Assembly (NCBI GenBank): GCA_018895125.1
Contig: JAHIOR010000002.1
Span: 1-7,899, forward strand
Direction of reading: 5' to 3'
DNA length: 7,899 bases
DNA from: Patescibacteria group bacterium
GTDB taxonomy: Bacteria; Patescibacteriota; Minisyncoccia; Minisyncoccales; GWA2-46-15
The translations under genes were made by a program, and so were the position numbers. The notes beneath the pieces are model-generated. The model did no database searches and was not told the origin of the DNA. It saw only the letters and a program-made list of their open reading frames with translations. Below, piece after piece: positions 5,715 through 7,899 of the stretch (the first letter of the stretch is position 1; every line of letters starts with the position of its first letter).

Positions 5715-6367
5715 TCCTGCAAAGAAAAGAAAAATATCTCCAGGTTGCCCTTAACAGCACTCTTCAGGATGCCAAATCAATCATCAGGCAATTACCGATC
5801 TCAAAAAGAATCCTGGTTGAAGCCGGCACGCCTCTGATTAAAATTTATGGCACTGAAGCTATCAGCCAAATTAAAACATTAGCCGGGCCACAGGCTTATG
5901 TGGTGGCTGATATGAAAACAGCAGACCTGTCCCAAAGAGAAGTTAGAATGGCTGTTGAAGCTGGCGCTTCTGGCGTTGTTTGCTTGGGGGTTGCCCCGAT
6001 TGAAACCATTGATCTCTTCATTAAAGAATGTAAAGAAACTGGAGCTGATTCAATGATTGATATGATGAATGTGCCAGACCCTTTGGTTATTTTAAAGAAA
6101 CTAAAAACGCCTCCGGACGTGGTCATTTTACACCGGGGCGTTGACGAAACAGAATTCTCAAAAGAAAAGAAAATCCCCTATTACCAAATCAAACAAATCA
6201 AAGGCAATTATAAAATTCTGGTGGCTGTAGCTGGCGGTGATACTATCAGAGAAGTTCAAAGCGCCATTTTCAACGACGCTGATATTGTTGTTGTCTGGAA
6301 AGAATTTTATCAGGCTACAGCCACCACTGCCAAACTAGCCGAGGATTTCCTCAAAGAAATAAAGTGA
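5711..6367 (+). CDS. HUMPS/OMP-decarboxylase-superfamily protein, paralogue 2
   Basis: A 218-residue paralogue of the preceding gene, alignable along its whole length. Shared landmarks: RILVEAGTPLIKIYG (33-47), catalytic DMKTAD (67-72), EAGASGVVCLGVAPIET (83-99), MIDMMNVPDP (115-124), VVILHRGVDE (137-146) and VAVAGGD (171-177). The C-terminal strand reads VVVWKEFY at 193-200, again lacking the G-R phosphate clamp of typical HPS. The first paralogue has a slightly longer loop before the D-x-K-x-x-D motif. The two may form a heterodimer, since these enzymes are dimers with active sites at the interface; that is inference. Its ATG overlaps the upstream TGA (ATGA), and a strong palindromic terminator follows 5 nt after the stop. 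It may function in a ribulose-monophosphate-type pathway replacing the oxidative pentose phosphate route, but no partner isomerase gene is in view. Confidence 0.84.
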   Translation: MILQRKEKYLQVALNSTLQDAKSIIRQLPISKRILVEAGTPLIKIYGTEAISQIKTLAGPQAYVVADMKTADLSQREVRMAVEAGASGVVCLGVAPIETIDLFIKECKETGADSMIDMMNVPDPLVILKKLKTPPDVVILHRGVDETEFSKEKKIPYYQIKQIKGNYKILVAVAGGDTIREVQSAIFNDADIVVVWKEFYQATATTAKLAEDFLKEIK

Positions 6368-6371
6368 AGTG

Positions 6372-6411
6372 AAAAAGCGGAGGAGACCCGGTCTCCTCCG
6401 CTTTTATTATT
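6372..6411. repeat. REP-like palindrome, copy 1 (40-bp direct repeat)
   Basis: A perfect palindrome with arms AAAAGCGGAGGAGACC (6373-6388) and GGTCTCCTCCGCTTTT (6390-6405) around a single C. The 40-bp unit, including trailing TTATT, recurs at 7181-7220 with one difference, the central base. It reaches into the stop codon of the transposase (6407-6409). Confidence 0.9.
6373..6411. terminator. Bidirectional terminator between convergent genes
   Basis: The same palindrome ends in TTTTATTATT on the plus strand and in TTTTTCACTT on the minus strand. It lies 5 nt after the second HUMPS stop and at the 3' end of the convergent transposase gene, so it should end both transcripts. Confidence 0.75.
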
Positions 6412-7138
6412 CCAAAGCAATTTTGGTCATTCCCTTTATTTTTCTTTTGTGATGTATCCAGTCGTTAATAAGCTTATGAGCTCCTTTTTCTCCGCCAATC
6501 GTTTCACGCATAAAATCTCGGTCGGTTACCGATGGAAAATTCTTTATTCCAAGATAATCTTGATAACTTGACCATTTATAGTTTTTCAAAAAACCAGTCG
6601 CTTTCCGTGGATCTTTAATTTTCCCTTGTTTCCAACCAGGCTCTATTAAAGACAAGGGATTGGTGTGAATGTAAACAAATACGGCTATCAATTGAGCATC
6701 AGATTCTATATGGACTGAAACAAATCGACCTTGAAAAAAATAACCTTTTTCTTGGATCTTGTGCTTTTGTCTAAAATAAGGAGGATAGCCAGCGCCGAGT
6801 TTATTCATAAATTTGGTAACTCCGCCGTCCTTTAATTGTCTTACTAGTAGATGTAAATGATTCGGCATTAACGCGAAGGCGATAACCTCCACTAACTTCT
6901 CTCTTTCATCAGCGGAGGAGACCCGGTCTCCTTCGTTTCTGGCTAATTTTTTTTTCTCGAAAAGACGAGCGCGCCGCCGTTTCTGAATTTCTACTGATTT
7001 GGCGTTGTTAAATTCGTAAATAGAAAACACGCCCCGATAATAATCATCTGTATCGACAAAAAGCGGCTTGTCGCCGATCCGTCGGACAACAATGTGGTAA
7101 ATTTCGTTATTAACAAATCCTGTTTTTCGATAAGGCAT
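6407..7138 (-). CDS. REP-associated tyrosine transposase (RAYT, Y1/HuH family)
   Basis: A 243-residue transposase of the IS200-like Y1 superfamily, which cuts and joins single-stranded DNA at hairpins. Seen: an N-terminus RKTGFVNNEIYHIVVRR typical of the family, the HuH metal motif in ALMPNHLHLL (H94 and H96), GYFFQGRFVSVHIES (132-146), and YIHTNPLSLIEPG (156-168), whose Y156 is the probable catalytic tyrosine; KNYKWSSYQDYLG (185-197) is also a RAYT hallmark. I chose the ATG at 7138: family similarity begins there, and an extended -10 lies six bases upstream. The frame stays open to 7267, but that part merely reads through a palindrome. Residues 67-76 are encoded by a third palindrome copy. 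The gene lies between 40-bp direct repeats and has no accessory gene. All catalytic residues are present, so it is probably active. Confidence 0.9.
   Translation of the reverse strand: MPYRKTGFVNNEIYHIVVRRIGDKPLFVDTDDYYRGVFSIYEFNNAKSVEIQKRRRARLFEKKKLARNEGDRVSSADEREKLVEVIAFALMPNHLHLLVRQLKDGGVTKFMNKLGAGYPPYFRQKHKIQEKGYFFQGRFVSVHIESDAQLIAVFVYIHTNPLSLIEPGWKQGKIKDPRKATGFLKNYKWSSYQDYLGIKNFPSVTDRDFMRETIGGEKGAHKLINDWIHHKRKIKGMTKIALE
6911..6938. repeat. REP-like palindrome, internal copy within the transposase gene
   Basis: It matches 26 of 28 bases of copy 1: the first 22 bases are identical, including the central C, then two C-to-T differences. Read on the minus strand it encodes RNEGDRVSSA in frame, in a hydrophilic stretch just before the strand that leads to the HuH motif. 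It has no T-run and should not terminate. Confidence 0.85.
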
Positions 7139-7144
7139 TATTTT

Positions 7145-7173
7145 AATATACCATACCCAGACAAAAATTTTAA
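7145..7173 (-). promoter_or_regulatory. Leaderless promoter of the transposase
   Basis: On the minus strand TTAAAA (7168-7173) lies 17 bp from TATATT (7145-7150), which carries an extended -10 TGG. Six bases then lead to the ATG at 7138, so the transcript should begin at or beside the start codon. No Shine-Dalgarno is present. Confidence 0.55.
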
Positions 7174-7180
7174 GGAGACT

Positions 7181-7214
7181 AAAAAGCGGAGGAGACCGGG
7201 TCTCCTCCGCTTTT
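7181..7214 (-). terminator. Probable terminator of the stomatin operon
   Basis: On the minus strand the palindrome is followed by TTTTTAG and lies about 60 nt past the stop of the barrel-protein gene at 7276. It would end the stomatin-barrel transcript before the transposase promoter. Confidence 0.6.
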
Positions 7215-7220
7215 ATTATT
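7181..7220. repeat. REP-like palindrome, copy 2 (40-bp direct repeat)
   Basis: The same 40-bp unit as copy 1 in the same orientation, with G instead of C at the centre (7198). Arms are 7182-7197 and 7199-7214. It lies 8 bp upstream of the transposase -35 box. Confidence 0.9.
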
Positions 7221-7275
7221 GCTTCATAACATATAAATGAGACGACCGTCAGTGCCGTATGTTCCACATAAATAA

Positions 7276-7548
7276 CTAGCCAATAAATCTTAAAGTAGTG
7301 CCCGGAGATAAACTGACCTCCAAATATTCAGCGCCAGACAGTGATAAGAAGGTTACCTTTTGGCCGATAGTTGCGGATTCAATAGAAACATTAGAAACTT
7401 CAATGCTGGCAATCCTGACTTCCCGATCCATGAAATTAGCGCATTTCATTCCCGGCTGAATAAAGCCATAAGTAACACTGCCTATTAAAACTAAACCACG
7501 AGACGGATCAGAAACCGCGTCTTCAATGTAAAATTGATTGTATATCAT
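7276..7548 (-). CDS. Small EF-Tu-domain-2-like beta-barrel protein
   Basis: A 90-residue protein without signal peptide or membrane segment. FYIEDAVSD (6-14), RGLVLIGSVTYGFIQPGM (17-34), VRIASIEV (44-51) and ESATIGQKVTFLSLSG (57-72) follow the layout of domain 2 of EF-Tu-type translation GTPases (I-E-D-x-F, then G-R-G-x-V-x-x-G-R-V-x-x-G-x-I-x-x-G, then E-A-x-x-G-D-x-V). No GTPase domain is attached, so it cannot be a translation factor; its role is unknown. It is second in the operon: its ATG overlaps the stop of the stomatin gene (ATGA, 7545-7548), implying coupled translation. Stomatin genes are usually paired with NfeD, whose soluble end is an OB barrel, so this may replace it. An aberrant NfeD barrel is a possible alternative reading. 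Confidence 0.75.
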   Translation of the reverse strand: MIYNQFYIEDAVSDPSRGLVLIGSVTYGFIQPGMKCANFMDREVRIASIEVSNVSIESATIGQKVTFLSLSGAEYLEVSLSPGTTLRFIG

Positions 7549-7899
7549 TTCTTGAAATGGTCTCCCAAGACTTTGATGCCTTCCAAAACCTCAACTGGCA
7601 AAGCAAAAATAACTGTTTTTGAAGGATCAGGATTAATTTTCTCAATGGTCGCCAGAGTTCTCAAAGACAAGCCTCCGGGAACAGCGCTCAATCTTTCAGC
7701 AGCCTGGGCTAGTCTCTCTGCAGCCGTATATTCTCCTTCGGCTCTGATAATAACAGCTCGCCTTTCTCTTTCTGATTCAGCTTGCTTGGCCATAACTCTT
7801 TTCATGTCAGCTGGCAACTCAATGTCTTGGATTTTAATATCGCTGATCTTAACTCCCCAAGCTTCAGTGGCCTCGTCAACAATCTTGGTTATTTCATCA
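7545..7899 (-). CDS. Stomatin/slipin (SPFH) family protein, N-terminus off the window
   Basis: Only the C-terminal 117 residues are visible, open to the right edge. They begin DEITKIVDEATEAWGVKI, then IQDIELPADMKRVMAKQAES and ERERRAVIIRAEGEYTAAER, followed by LRTLATIEKI and a TVIFALPVEVLEG tail. These are the hallmarks of slipins: the WGV/I-x-D-I-x-L-P end of the SPFH domain, the A-E-x-E-R-x-R-R-A-x-I-I-x-A-E-G-E helix, and the C-terminal hydrophobic element. Such proteins form large ring oligomers at membranes and are thought to organise membrane protein complexes, often with an NfeD protease. Here the partner is the barrel protein, overlapped by 4 bp. A TTG at 7817 is not the start, because clear family sequence continues upstream of it. 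Confidence 0.9.
   Translation of the reverse strand, partial: DEITKIVDEATEAWGVKISDIKIQDIELPADMKRVMAKQAESERERRAVIIRAEGEYTAAERLAQAAERLSAVPGGLSLRTLATIEKINPDPSKTVIFALPVEVLEGIKVLGDHFKK

Noticed and set aside
5397..6126. Minus-strand open frames opposite the two HUMPS genes
   Set aside because: Both are antisense to well-conserved enzymes and show no recognisable motifs or ribosome sites.
7139..7267. N-terminal extension of the transposase to 7267
   Set aside because: The added residues translate the REP palindrome and promoter; RAYT similarity starts at MPYRKTG.

Overview
The window looks like a piece of a small-genome, low-GC bacterial chromosome, most likely from the Candidate Phyla Radiation (Patescibacteria). 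The signs are a 52-residue DUF5679-type zinc-ribbon protein, a thioredoxin-CcdA fusion, a free-standing ComEC-like hydrolase, a tandem pair of OMP-decarboxylase-superfamily (HUMPS) proteins and a RAYT-type transposase. Most starts lack a Shine-Dalgarno sequence and several have a -10-like hexamer a few bases upstream. Taxonomy is an inference; no rRNA or ribosomal protein gene is present.

Layout. 1-1722 (minus): an adenylate-kinase-like gene running off the left edge, preceded on its strand by a membrane-anchored ComEC-type metallo-beta-lactamase protein. 1750-2420 (minus): a single-gene unit with its own near-consensus promoter, structured leader, perfect Shine-Dalgarno and terminator; it encodes a GlcG/HbpS-like (DUF336-like) protein and is more GC-rich than its neighbours. 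2441-2599 (minus): DUF5679 mini-protein with its own terminator. 2703-3848 (minus): exported thioredoxin fused to a CcdA/DsbD-type membrane domain. 3849-4046: divergent intergenic region holding a GC-rich array of palindromes bracketed by an 11-bp direct repeat. 4047-6367 (plus): four overlapping genes, namely a DUF4395-like membrane protein, a two-TM coiled-coil protein with a cysteine cluster, and two HUMPS paralogues. 6372-7220: a RAYT (TnpA-REP) gene between two 40-bp direct repeats, each a perfect 16-bp-arm palindrome, with a third copy inside the transposase reading frame. 7276-7899 (minus): a stomatin/slipin gene (N-terminus off the window) translationally coupled to a 90-residue EF-Tu-domain-2-like barrel protein.

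How the parts may work together. The thioredoxin-CcdA fusion and the divergent DUF4395-like protein suggest a shared thiol-redox theme at the membrane. The overlaps in the plus operon imply coordinated production of two membrane proteins with two cytosolic TIM-barrel enzymes, but I cannot name the pathway. The stomatin gene and the barrel protein form the slot usually occupied by a stomatin-NfeD pair.

The strongest unusual signals are the repeat/RAYT unit with an in-frame palindrome inside its own transposase, the apparent insertion of a palindrome array at a start codon with duplication of 11 bp, and a leader with three mutually exclusive helices around a start site.
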